A DNA stretch of 64,000 nt, taken from positions 150,244 through 214,243 of the forward strand of contig DATAWQ010000063.1 in the NCBI GenBank assembly GCA_036267135.1, given 5' to 3'. This document shows, piece by piece, positions 7,851-14,421 of the stretch; positions within the stretch are counted from its first letter, which is position 1; every line of letters starts with the position of its first letter. Made by a program: the position numbers and the translations under genes. The stretch comes from PALSA-505 sp036267135. GTDB lineage: Bacteria; Actinomycetota; Actinomycetes; Streptosporangiales; Streptosporangiaceae. The notes below the pieces were generated by a model. That model ran no database searches, had not been told where the DNA came from, and saw only the letters and a program-made list of their open reading frames with translations.

Positions 7851-8117
7851 ATGAGTGCGCAAACGCTTGGCTTCGCGGTGCAGCCCGATGACCGGCCACT
7901 CCTGGACGAACTGGTCGCCTACTTTGGCGAGGGCAACCGGTCCGCCTACCTGCGGGCCACCCTGAAGATCATGAAGTCGGTCATGCTTGCCGAAGAGCTA
8001 CGCGAACTGCAGGCCTATGGCCAGCAGCGCACCGCCGAGCTAGGCATCGAACCAGGCCAGGTCCCCATACATATCCAGGAATTCCTCAAAGGCGAGGTCA
8101 GGCACACAGACCAGTGA
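7851..8117 (+). CDS. Antitoxin of a PIN-domain TA pair (CopG/ribbon-helix-helix-like)
   Basis: 88 residues. The N-terminal half (LGFAVQPDDRPLLDELVAYFGEGNRSAYLRATLKIM) has a strand followed by two helices with a GNRSAYLR turn, as in ribbon-helix-helix antitoxins. The C-terminal half is helical, ending in an acidic/hydrophobic toxin-binding tail. Its last codons overlap the toxin GTG by four bases. Paired upstream repeats fit dimer binding and autoregulation. Confidence 0.75.
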   Translation: MSAQTLGFAVQPDDRPLLDELVAYFGEGNRSAYLRATLKIMKSVMLAEELRELQAYGQQRTAELGIEPGQVPIHIQEFLKGEVRHTDQ

Positions 8118-8632
8118 GCCCCGTCGAACCCGCACCAGCGGCAGTGGTCTATGACGTCAACGTCCTGGTGTCCGCTGTCGCGGGCGGCAACAGCCCGTTC
8201 CGCTCCTGGCCATCACCGCCGCCTGTCTCCGGAAACCCATGCGCCGACTGTGTGGGGATCATCGTCGACGCCGCCGAGTTCGCCCTCTGGCTGTCGCCCC
8301 ACATCCTCGCCAACGTCAAACGAGTCCTTGAAGACCTCTTCAAGTGGGACCAGGCACAAGCCAACTCCTACCTCGACATCATCACAGCAGCAGCCGAACA
8401 CAGCCGCGGAGGACTGCTAGAGGACGTCCCCCGGACCGTACACGAGTGCCCCGACCACGAGGACAACCTCATCCTCGACCTCGCAGCCGAAGTCGGAGCC
8501 ATGCTCATCGTCTCCAACGACTCCGACCTGCTAACCATGTCCCCTTGGCGCGGAACACCCATCCTGATGCCCACAGCATTCACCGCGAAGGTCGACGCCA
8601 TGCGGCGGCACGCACGCCGCAGGAACCGCTGA
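8114..8632 (+). CDS. PIN-domain toxin (COG1569/VapC-like RNase)
   Basis: 172 residues of a PIN nuclease that likely cleaves structured RNA. Acidic Mg2+ ligands are visible in VYDVNVLVSA (near residue 14), CPDHEDNLILDLA (near 113-119) and VSNDSDLL (near 134-138). It is longer than minimal VapC, as usual for the COG1569 group, owing to an insertion that includes CADCVG. GTG 8114 overlaps the antitoxin stop, giving translational coupling. All acidic positions expected for catalysis are present, so it is probably active. Confidence 0.85.
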   Translation: MSPVEPAPAAVVYDVNVLVSAVAGGNSPFRSWPSPPPVSGNPCADCVGIIVDAAEFALWLSPHILANVKRVLEDLFKWDQAQANSYLDIITAAAEHSRGGLLEDVPRTVHECPDHEDNLILDLAAEVGAMLIVSNDSDLLTMSPWRGTPILMPTAFTAKVDAMRRHARRRNR

Positions 8633-8793
8633 CTTACGGTCAACACGCTTGCCGAATTCGTCTTATAAATCAGTAATCGAGATCTGCACCGCCTGGCTCA
8701 CGGCAAATCATGTCGATGCGGGATGACAGTCCATCGCGGCGGGCTAGTCACGTTGTCGGCTTAGTTCAGAGCCCAGTGCCAGGCCGAGCTAAC

Positions 8794-9186
8794 TCAGTGT
8801 TGAAATCCACTGGGGCTACCGTGGCGCTCGATGGTCAGATCGAGCAGCCGGTCAAGCTCGCGGTCGAGCAGCGGAATCCGGTCGGCTACCTCCGGTGGTG
8901 CGATCAGCAGCGCATTGTAGAGGGCCCTATTCCACTCCCCTGCCGCCTCGTTGTAGGCGGCTACGGCGGGATCGGCCTGGTCGACCGATGCTTCCACGCT
9001 CAGGTAAGCCACGTTGATCATCCGACGCACGGCCAACTGCAGGGCGCTGAGCAGGCTGGAGCTAGCCTGCCATTGCGAGTCGCGCAGCCATCCAGTGCGC
9101 TCCCGCCGGTCGCCGAGAGCAATCCCGACCAGTCCGCCTGTGATGGCCAGTAAGCCGCCAACTAGCGTCGTGAGAATCGCAAGCAC
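8794..9186 (-). CDS. Membrane-anchored small protein of unknown function, possibly C-terminally truncated
   Basis: 130 residues with one N-terminal transmembrane helix (LAILTTLVGGLLAITGGLVG, 2-21) followed by a soluble helical part (DRRERTGWLRDSQW, then A/L-rich helices to the end). Similar one-helix proteins are common singletons in actinomycete islands. The start is a GTG without a good ribosome-binding site, and the C-terminus stops soon after a predicted helix, so truncation is possible. It is opposite in strand to the PIN pair in the same cassette. Confidence 0.6.
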   Translation of the reverse strand: MLAILTTLVGGLLAITGGLVGIALGDRRERTGWLRDSQWQASSSLLSALQLAVRRMINVAYLSVEASVDQADPAVAAYNEAAGEWNRALYNALLIAPPEVADRIPLLDRELDRLLDLTIERHGSPSGFQH

Positions 9187-9292
9187 GGGAATAGTGTGAC
9201 GTGCCAGACCTCGTCATGTTGGGATGAGCGCGCGGTTGGTGGCGGCTCCCCGACGCTCCTAGCAGCGCACCGTGACATACCTTGGCTGGGCC

Positions 9293-9314
9293 GTGCCCGT
9301 TGCGTGCCCGTCAG
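9293..9314. repeat. Paired 11-bp direct repeats, cassette 4 right end
   Basis: GTGCCCGTTGC then GTGCCCGTCAG, identical to 7493-7514 and 115 bp before att copy 4. Confidence 0.55.
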
Positions 9315-9407
9315 GGTGGTGAGCCACGGGGGTTCACGGTTACTCACAGGGACAGCGGCACGCGCCTGACCTGAGGGACCGCTGGTCAGCGGCCTGTGGT
9401 CCGAGGC

Positions 9408-9447
9408 CTTCCAGCTGGTCATGCGGGTTCGATTCCCGTCGCCCGCT
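9408..9447 (+). repeat. att copy 4 (tRNA-Gly 3' half, diverged)
   Basis: 40 bp with one base deleted in the anticodon-loop run (CTTCCAGC) and a compensated T-stem pair (GCGGG/CCCGT). It joins the 150-bp block shared with att copy 3 on the left to an integrase fragment on the right. Confidence 0.85.
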
Positions 9448-9690
9448 CTTTTGATCCCTGGCCTTGTGCCAGTACGGGCGGAAGTTCGATCGGCGCAAGC
9501 GTCCGCCCTCGGGTCCAACGAAGACGACGCCTCGGGGACCAGGCTCGGCGAACCGTTCGAGGTGCCAGCGCAGTTCCGGCACCAGCTCGGCGGGGAAACG
9601 CCACCGTGCGCCGCCCAGCTCGTGACTTCGGTGTCTCGGGGCGCAGGCCACCCTTGTCTCGCTCGGCCAGGGTGGTGACCGCAGCGCGAA
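9448..9690 (-). pseudogene. Tyrosine integrase fragment
   Basis: In minus-strand translation the core-domain text TPKSRAGRRTVAFP appears in one frame. It continues as AELVPELRWHLERF, then GPRGVVFVGPEGG and LRRSNFRPYWHKA in the next, as in actinobacterial phage/AICE integrases. The frame change is one extra C in a CCCC run near 9592-9595. The fragment stops at the att site before the catalytic R-H-R-Y part, and the N-terminal domain is missing. It shows that these repeats came from tyrosine-recombinase elements. Confidence 0.75.
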
Positions 9691-9764
9691 CTGACGTTGG
9701 TTGAGCCGGCTCAAGGTGCGGCGCCCCCTCGGGCTCTGGCAGGGAGCTGACACCGATGACCGGC

Positions 9765-10510
9765 TTAGCCGCGAAGCCAGGTGAGGATCTTGCCGTAGAC
9801 GTCATCGTCGGGTACGTGCCAGCCGTCATAGTCGAAGCGTTCGGCTGCGGGGACGCTGGCGGTCAGCCAGTCGGAGTGGGCGCGTGGCATGCGGGTGTCT
9901 CGTGAACCATGCCAGATCGCGACCGGTGTGGTGATCGTGGCTACGTCGAATCCCCACGGCCGGACGGCGGCGAACTGATCATCAATCCATCCGTCGAGGC
10001 TGTCGGTGAAGGTCGCGCGGAGCCAGGCCATGGCTGCGGGATCGTCCATCGCCCGCGAAGGCTGGGGCGGTACCGGCTCGCCGGGTTCGGGGAGCATCTC
10101 GGGGCCGCCTGCGGCGATGGTGGCCATGATGCCTGCCGCGGCCTCGGCCAGGAACGGCCGCAGTTTCCCTTCGCCTTCGAGTGCCAGCCGGAGCGCCTGC
10201 CCGCGGCTTGGGTCAAGCCTGCCGAAGAAATCCACGCCGTCCGCGCAGAAACATGCGCCGGCCGGCCCGGCGCGTCGAACCGCCGTAGCCCGGACGATCG
10301 TGCACCAGCATCCGCACGCCGGACCGCTCGATCGCGGAGACGATACCCGGCCTCTTCCAGCGAGTGCCTGGTGATCCGTTGTGCGAGATAACCGGTATCC
10401 CATCTTCCGGGCCGTACAGGCAGTAATTCACTACCCGGTCCCCGATGGCCAGCTCGCAGGTCGCCCGGGAGCAGCGCGGCCACATCATCGGTCTCCACGA
10501 CACCATCCAA
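9765..10510 (-). pseudogene. Alpha/beta hydrolase, inactivated by internal deletion
   Basis: The N-terminal part (ELAIGDRVVNYCLYGPEDG, then SHNGSPGTRW and VHDRPGYGGSTRRAG) lies in one frame down to about 10250. The C-terminal part (ADGVDFFGRLDPSRG onward, including VAIWHGSRDTRMP with the acid, and the histidine in GWHVPDDD) is in another frame. The segment expected to hold the G-x-S-x-G nucleophile elbow is deleted at the junction, so it cannot be active. It is the main cargo of cassette 5. Confidence 0.75.
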
Positions 10511-10530
10511 CCCGATCACGCTGTCGTATA

Positions 10531-10768
10531 ACACGACTCAAGACCGTGGTCTGGCGAAGATCACGCTACAGAGCGCAACCAGCTTCTGGGCCAGGGGAAA
10601 CCTGGGCCAGGGCGATGCTCCGCCCCGCCCAAAACGGCCGCCAGCCCGCACCGGTGCGGCGGCCCAGCCACAGGCACACCAGCAGCCGCGGTCAGAACCT
10701 AGGGTCAGCCCTACAGTGGCCCTAGGACGCCTGCTGGAGCGCTGGTCAGCGGGGGTGGAGTCCGAAGC
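10531..10768. other. Non-coding right end of cassette 5
   Basis: No gene seen. The last 30 bp before the att copy (GCTGGTCAGCGGGGGTGGAG) match the same position before att copies 3 and 4. The paired 11-bp repeats of the other cassettes are not recognisable here. Confidence 0.4.
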
Positions 10769-10809
10769 CTTCCAAGCCGGTCATAAGGGTTCGATTCCCT
10801 TCGCCCGCT
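10769..10809 (+). repeat. att copy 5 (tRNA-Gly 3' half)
   Basis: 41 bp with two substitutions (GCCGG for GCTGG; ATAAGGG for ATGAGGG). Sequence just right of it (CTTATGGTTTCCGCCCAGG) resembles that right of att copy 2, so both began related elements. Confidence 0.9.
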
Positions 10810-10849
10810 CTTATGGTTTCCGCCCAGGTCAGGGTGATTTTCGTTGCTC

Positions 10850-11080
10850 TCTCTAATGAGATCAGTCGGGCCCGCTTCTGGGAGGCTCGGCTGCAGCAGC
10901 GGCCGGCTGGGTCAGCACTCGCTCTCTCAGGCTCCTTGGAAGCCTATTGGCAGATCGTGCGCCCGCCGGTTCGCCGGTGGCCGGACTGCTGATGGGATGT
11001 CGTGCCCGCGTTGCGTGAGCACTTGATCATTAGGTCGCAGGGGTCCCCGGGTGCTGTGATCTTGCCGACGGGATATCGAG
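10850..11080 (+). ncRNA. Candidate bridge-RNA region of the IS110 element
   Basis: The long non-coding left end of IS110-subgroup elements encodes the bispecific bridge RNA that pairs with donor and target DNA. This stretch has the right position and length, and no open reading frame of merit. No structure was folded, so the call rests on family knowledge. Confidence 0.35.
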
Positions 11081-11092
11081 GAGTTGCTGCGG

Positions 11093-12346
11093 GTGCTGTT
11101 CATCGGAGACGACTGGGCTGAGGATCACCACGATGTTGAGCTCGAGGACGAGGGCGGCCGGCGGCTGGCCCGGGCCCGGTTGCCGGAAGGGCTGGAGGGC
11201 ATTACCCGGTTGCACGCGCTGGTGGCTGAGCATGCCCCGGCGGGCCGGTCGGAGCTGTCACCTGAGGAGGTGGCCGGCCGGGTGGCCGTCGGGATCGAGA
11301 CCGACCGCGGCCCGTGGGTGTCTGCGCTGCGGGCAGCGGGCTACCAGGTGTTCGCGATCAACCCGCTGTCGGCGGCGCGGTACCGGGAGCGGCACTCCAC
11401 GTCGGGTGCGAAGAGCGACGCGGGGGATGCTCACGTGCTCGCGGAGATCGTTCGCCTCGACCGTGGTCATCATCGCGCGATCGCCGGGGACAGCGAGCTG
11501 GCGGATGCCGTCAAGCTCCTGGCGCGAGCGCACCAGACCGCGGTCTGGGAACGGACCCGGCATGTGCTTCGGCTGCGGTCGGTGCTGCGCGAGTTCTTTC
11601 CCGCCGCGGTAGAGGCCTTCGATGACCTGGCCGCGGCGGACGCGCTGTCGCTGCTCGGGCGGGCACCGGACCCGGTGCGGGCAGCGAGGCTGACCCGTAG
11701 CCAGCTCACGGCCGCCTTGCGTGCTGCGCGCCGCCACCACGCCGATGCCCGGGCCGACGCCCTGCTGGCGGTCCTGCGGGCTCCCGGGCTACGTCAGCCG
11801 CCGGTCACCGAGGGCGCGTATGCGGCTGTCGTCGCCGGCCAGGTCCGCATCATCACGGCTCTCAACGAGCAGATCGCGGGGCTGCAGGAGGTGATGGCCG
11901 GGCATTTTGGCCGTCACCCGGCCGCTGACATCTATCTCAGCCAGCCGGGTTTCGGAGTAATCCTGGCGGCCCGCGTCCTCGGCGAGTTCGGCGACGACAG
12001 CCAGCGCTTCAGCGACGCCCGGGCCCGCAAGAACTATTCCGGGCAGAGCCCGGTCACCCGTGCCTCCGGCAAGAAAACCATCGTGCTGGCCCGCTACGCC
12101 ACTAACCGCCGCCTGGGTGCGGCGCTGCACCTGCAAGCCTTCGCCGCACTGGGCGCATCACCGGGCGCCCGGGCCTACTATGACGCGCTGCGCGGCAGGA
12201 ACATCGGCCACCACGCAGCCCTGCGGCAACTCGCCAACCGGCTCGTCGGCATCCTCCACGGCTGCCTCAAAACCGGCACCCTCTACGACGAGGACACCGC
12301 CTGGCAGCAGCACCACCGCACCGACCCTCAGACCGCCGCCGCTTGA
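11093..12346 (+). CDS. IS110-family DEDD transposase
   Basis: 417 residues. The N-terminal RuvC-like DEDD domain shows IGDDWAEDHHDV (first D), GIETDRGPW (E) and AKSDAGDAHVLAE (two D). A coiled middle leads to the C-terminal Tnp20 domain with YLSQPGFGVILAARVLGEFG and the serine-bearing KNYSGQSPVTRASGKK segment. GTG 11093 is chosen since GAGGAG lies 9 nt upstream and the protein then starts VLFIGDDWAE like its relatives. All key residues are present, so the transposase is probably functional. Confidence 0.93.
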   Translation: MLFIGDDWAEDHHDVELEDEGGRRLARARLPEGLEGITRLHALVAEHAPAGRSELSPEEVAGRVAVGIETDRGPWVSALRAAGYQVFAINPLSAARYRERHSTSGAKSDAGDAHVLAEIVRLDRGHHRAIAGDSELADAVKLLARAHQTAVWERTRHVLRLRSVLREFFPAAVEAFDDLAAADALSLLGRAPDPVRAARLTRSQLTAALRAARRHHADARADALLAVLRAPGLRQPPVTEGAYAAVVAGQVRIITALNEQIAGLQEVMAGHFGRHPAADIYLSQPGFGVILAARVLGEFGDDSQRFSDARARKNYSGQSPVTRASGKKTIVLARYATNRRLGAALHLQAFAALGASPGARAYYDALRGRNIGHHAALRQLANRLVGILHGCLKTGTLYDEDTAWQQHHRTDPQTAAA

Positions 12347-12428
12347 CAAATTTCAGGATGGGATGTCTGCCTAGTCATGGCAACACCACCAGCCGGGATT
12401 GTGCCACATGCGGCCCGAGGGCTCTTGG

Positions 12429-12680
12429 TCAGCTTGCTGCGCTCAGCGGGCGGATGCCATCGAGTGCGGCACCCAGCCGGCCCTTCTCGATCTCAAGGTC
12501 GTAACGGACTCGCAGGTTCATCCAGAACCGCTCGGAGGTGCCGAAGTAGCGGGCCAGACGCAACGCGGTGTCCGCGCTGATCCGCCGCTGGCCATGAACG
12601 ATCTCATTGATCCGCCGAGCAGGGACACCCAACTCTTTGGCCAACCGATACTGGCTCACATCAAGTGGCCTCAGGAACTC
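12429..12680 (-). pseudogene. Truncated second copy of higA
   Basis: From VSQYRLAKELGVPARR to the C-terminal IRPLSAAS it is nearly identical to higA at 5224-5529, and the downstream flank matches too. Its N-terminal residues are lost at about 12680, where the DNA changes to integrase sequence, and the toxin gene is absent. It is a duplicated HigBA cassette cut by deletion. Confidence 0.85.
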
Positions 12681-12684
12681 CTCT

Positions 12685-12850
12685 CAGCGTAGACAGCATC
12701 AACTCCAGACCGCGTGCCCGTGGCGTGCAGGGAATCAGTGTGGCCCGGGTGCCGGACTGGCCCATCCGCTCCATCAGCTCGCGCAGACTCACGGTCCGCT
12801 GCGGTGCGGCCCCAGAGTTTCCACGTGGGCACCTGGAAGTTTTGAAGAAT
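12685..12850 (-). pseudogene. Tyrosine integrase C-terminal fragment
   Basis: Minus-strand translation gives SLRELMERMGQSGTRATLI, the conserved segment just before the catalytic tyrosine. A single-base loss then shifts the frame, and LHATGTRSG follows in the next frame where the tyrosine motif should be. It adjoins the truncated higA directly. It marks the far edge of the island. Confidence 0.65.
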
Positions 12851-12868
12851 CCCGATCGCAGCGACGCG

Positions 12869-13246
12869 TTAACCGCGTTCGTTCGCCGTGAGGATGGTGC
12901 TCGGGGGCGGCGCTGTCGTGTCATCGGCCGCGTCTTCGGGACGGACCCGGGCGGCCTGCTGGAGCCAGGCGACGTGAGCCTGGAATGCTTCGCGCCCGTT
13001 GGGGGTCAGCCGGAACCAAGTCCGCGGCCGACGGCCGACCGCCCCTTTCCTGACTTCGACGTAGCCGGCGTCTTCCAGGAGCCGCGACTGCTTCGACAGC
13101 ACCGAGTCACTGATCGCCGCGGCGTCGCGCAGCGCGGCGAACTCGACCCAGTCCGCGCCGCTGGCGAGCAGGCCGCAGATCGACAGCCGGGTAATGGGGT
13201 GAATGACCGGATCCAGCGTGGCGGCTGGCTTGCCCTTGGCAGTCAC
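12869..13246 (-). CDS. Winged-helix transcriptional regulator
   Basis: 125 residues. A winged helix spans about residues 15-95: ITRLSICGLLASG, then DSVLSKQSRLLEDAGYVEVRKGAVGRRPRTWFRLT. It is like the MarR-related one-domain regulators that pair with small membrane proteins. GTG 13246 overlaps the TGA of the upstream membrane-protein gene (GTGA) and has GAGGAG upstream. It probably represses this operon by binding the palindrome at 13728-13756. Confidence 0.85.
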   Translation of the reverse strand: MTAKGKPAATLDPVIHPITRLSICGLLASGADWVEFAALRDAAAISDSVLSKQSRLLEDAGYVEVRKGAVGRRPRTWFRLTPNGREAFQAHVAWLQQAARVRPEDAADDTTAPPPSTILTANERG

Positions 13247-13710
13247 ATCGCTCCTCTGCCCGTCTCCAGGTCCCGGCGGATGCCCCGCATATGGCCTTGC
13301 CAGCAGCCCGTTCCCGCCAGGGTAGCGAGCACGCCAACCACGATCGCGGCCGCGAGCAGGCCGTGGTCGAGCAAGAGCGTTTCCACCCCGTCAGCCGCCA
13401 GGAGAACCACCAGCATGGCGATGAACCAGACGCGGCCGGAAGGGTACTGCAGGGTCCGTGTGCCCAGATTCACGCCGCTGACCCGGGCCAGGGCGAGTTG
13501 CGCCAGGCAGAACACCACAATGGCGAGCAGGGTGCCCCCGATGCCCGCACCGGTGAGGTAGCGGGATCCGATCGGCACCGCAAGGGCCACGGCCCACGCG
13601 AAGGCCATAGCCACGACGTACCACCACGGCGTCTTCAGGCGGCTGGCCAGTTGCACGCGCTGGGTGTGCAGCAGCTCCAGCTCCGCGACGTTCTCCGTGT
13701 CGTCTCTCAT
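13243..13710 (-). CDS. Four-helix membrane protein coupled to the winged-helix regulator
   Basis: 155 residues: a short charged N-terminus (MRDDTENVAELELLH), then four hydrophobic helices at roughly 25-45, 50-72, 92-110 and 112-132, and a basic C-terminal tail. ATG 13710 has GGGAG upstream. It is first in the two-gene operon and overlaps the regulator by four bases. The topology resembles small membrane partners of stress regulators; no activity can be named. Confidence 0.78.
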   Translation of the reverse strand: MRDDTENVAELELLHTQRVQLASRLKTPWWYVVAMAFAWAVALAVPIGSRYLTGAGIGGTLLAIVVFCLAQLALARVSGVNLGTRTLQYPSGRVWFIAMLVVLLAADGVETLLLDHGLLAAAIVVGVLATLAGTGCWQGHMRGIRRDLETGRGAM

Positions 13711-13727
13711 CACTGCGGCACTCCCTT

Positions 13728-13756
13728 CATGTACTTTCCATTGTGGAAAGTACATG
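13728..13756. promoter_or_regulatory. Perfect 13-bp-arm palindromic operator
   Basis: CATGTACTTTCCA and its exact inverse TGGAAAGTACATG are separated by TTG, 17 bp upstream of the membrane-protein gene. It is the likely binding site of the winged-helix regulator encoded by the operon. Confidence 0.75.
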
Positions 13757-13956
13757 CCCGGATGGTGATGCGGCAAACGGCTGGGGCGGGAGGACGGCTC
13801 CACCCTCCCCATGCTCTGCAGGTTGTGGCCTCCGTGGCTGCAACTCGAAGGCGGCCTCCCCTTCAGCCCGGTAGCGGCCAGCAGCGTGTAGGCCCATGCA
13901 ACGTTCGCTGCAGACCCGTCTTAACGGGTTGTGAGACCAACCAGTGGAGGTGCCGG

Positions 13957-14421
13957 ATGGCGGAGCTCCCACCGCCCCCAGAGGGAATTGTGCTGACCCA
14001 TTTCATCGTCTCGGACGATGTCGAGCGCTCCCGGCGCTTCTACACCGAAGTGCTCGGCGGCCGGGTGGTCTTCGGCCCAGAGCCGACCAATGTTGCGCTA
14101 GGCAACAGCTGGATCGTCATCAATGGCGGCGGAGGCCCGACCGACGACAAGCCTACGGTCATCCTGGAGACGCCGCCCGATCCCGACCGGGTCAGCAGCT
14201 TCCTCAATATCCGGGTCAAAGACATCGAGGCCGTGTACGCCGAATGGAGCGCCCGCGGTGCTCAATTCCTGACACCGCCGAAACAGCACGCGTACGAGAA
14301 GCGTTGCTACATCCGCGATCCCGACGGCCATCTGATCGAAGTAGGGCAAACGACGGACCCAGAGGGTGACTGGTCGCCCGCTCACTGGCCGTCAAGCACG
14401 CCCGCTGAAGAGTCCGAGTGA
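13957..14421 (+). CDS. VOC (glyoxalase/bleomycin-resistance fold) protein
   Basis: 154 residues with one VOC module: THFIVSDDVERSRRFYTEVLGG at 13-34 and CYIRDPDGHLIEVGQT near the C-terminus. A metal site is suggested by H14 and the late E. TGGAGG lies 6 nt before ATG 13957. The substrate is unknown; such proteins act as dioxygenases, lyases or drug-binding proteins. The 3' end overlaps the convergent kinase gene by 40 bp. Confidence 0.85.
   Translation: MAELPPPPEGIVLTHFIVSDDVERSRRFYTEVLGGRVVFGPEPTNVALGNSWIVINGGGGPTDDKPTVILETPPDPDRVSSFLNIRVKDIEAVYAEWSARGAQFLTPPKQHAYEKRCYIRDPDGHLIEVGQTTDPEGDWSPAHWPSSTPAEESE

Larger units (their letters stand above)
10835..12370 (+). mobile_element. IS110-family insertion sequence (boundaries approximate)
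   Basis: It contains one transposase gene with about 260 bp of non-coding DNA upstream and only about 25 bp downstream, the layout of the IS110 (not IS1111) subgroup. The right flank (from about 12371) matches cassette 1 at about 5163 onward, where GCTTAGTCACGGCAAC corresponds to GCCTAGTCATGGCAAC. The element therefore sits in the left part of a second HigBA-type cassette. Exact ends and the core dinucleotide need comparison with other copies. Confidence 0.75.
5079..12850. mobile_element. Island of tandem tRNA-Gly attachment-site cassettes
   Basis: Five repeats of the tRNA 3' half at 6012, 6912, 7610, 9408 and 10769 divide this DNA into cassettes. The cassettes carry TA-type gene pairs, small unknown genes, two integrase fragments and an IS110 element. 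Repeated site-specific insertion at the tRNA leaves such direct repeats. The right boundary is taken from the last integrase fragment (about 12685-12850), since no sixth att copy is visible. No intact integrase, replication or transfer gene remains. Confidence 0.75.

Noticed and set aside
8710..9153. 147-codon plus frame opposite the one-helix membrane protein
   Set aside because: The minus frame has a clear transmembrane helix and normal composition; the plus frame has none.
5079..10809. CRISPR array suggested by five regular repeats
   Set aside because: Repeats are 40-41 bp tRNA pieces separated by 650-1750 bp of genes, not short spacers, and no cas genes are present.
6012..10809. Additional tRNA-Gly genes at the att copies
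   Set aside because: Each lacks the acceptor 5' strand, D-arm and half of the anticodon stem.
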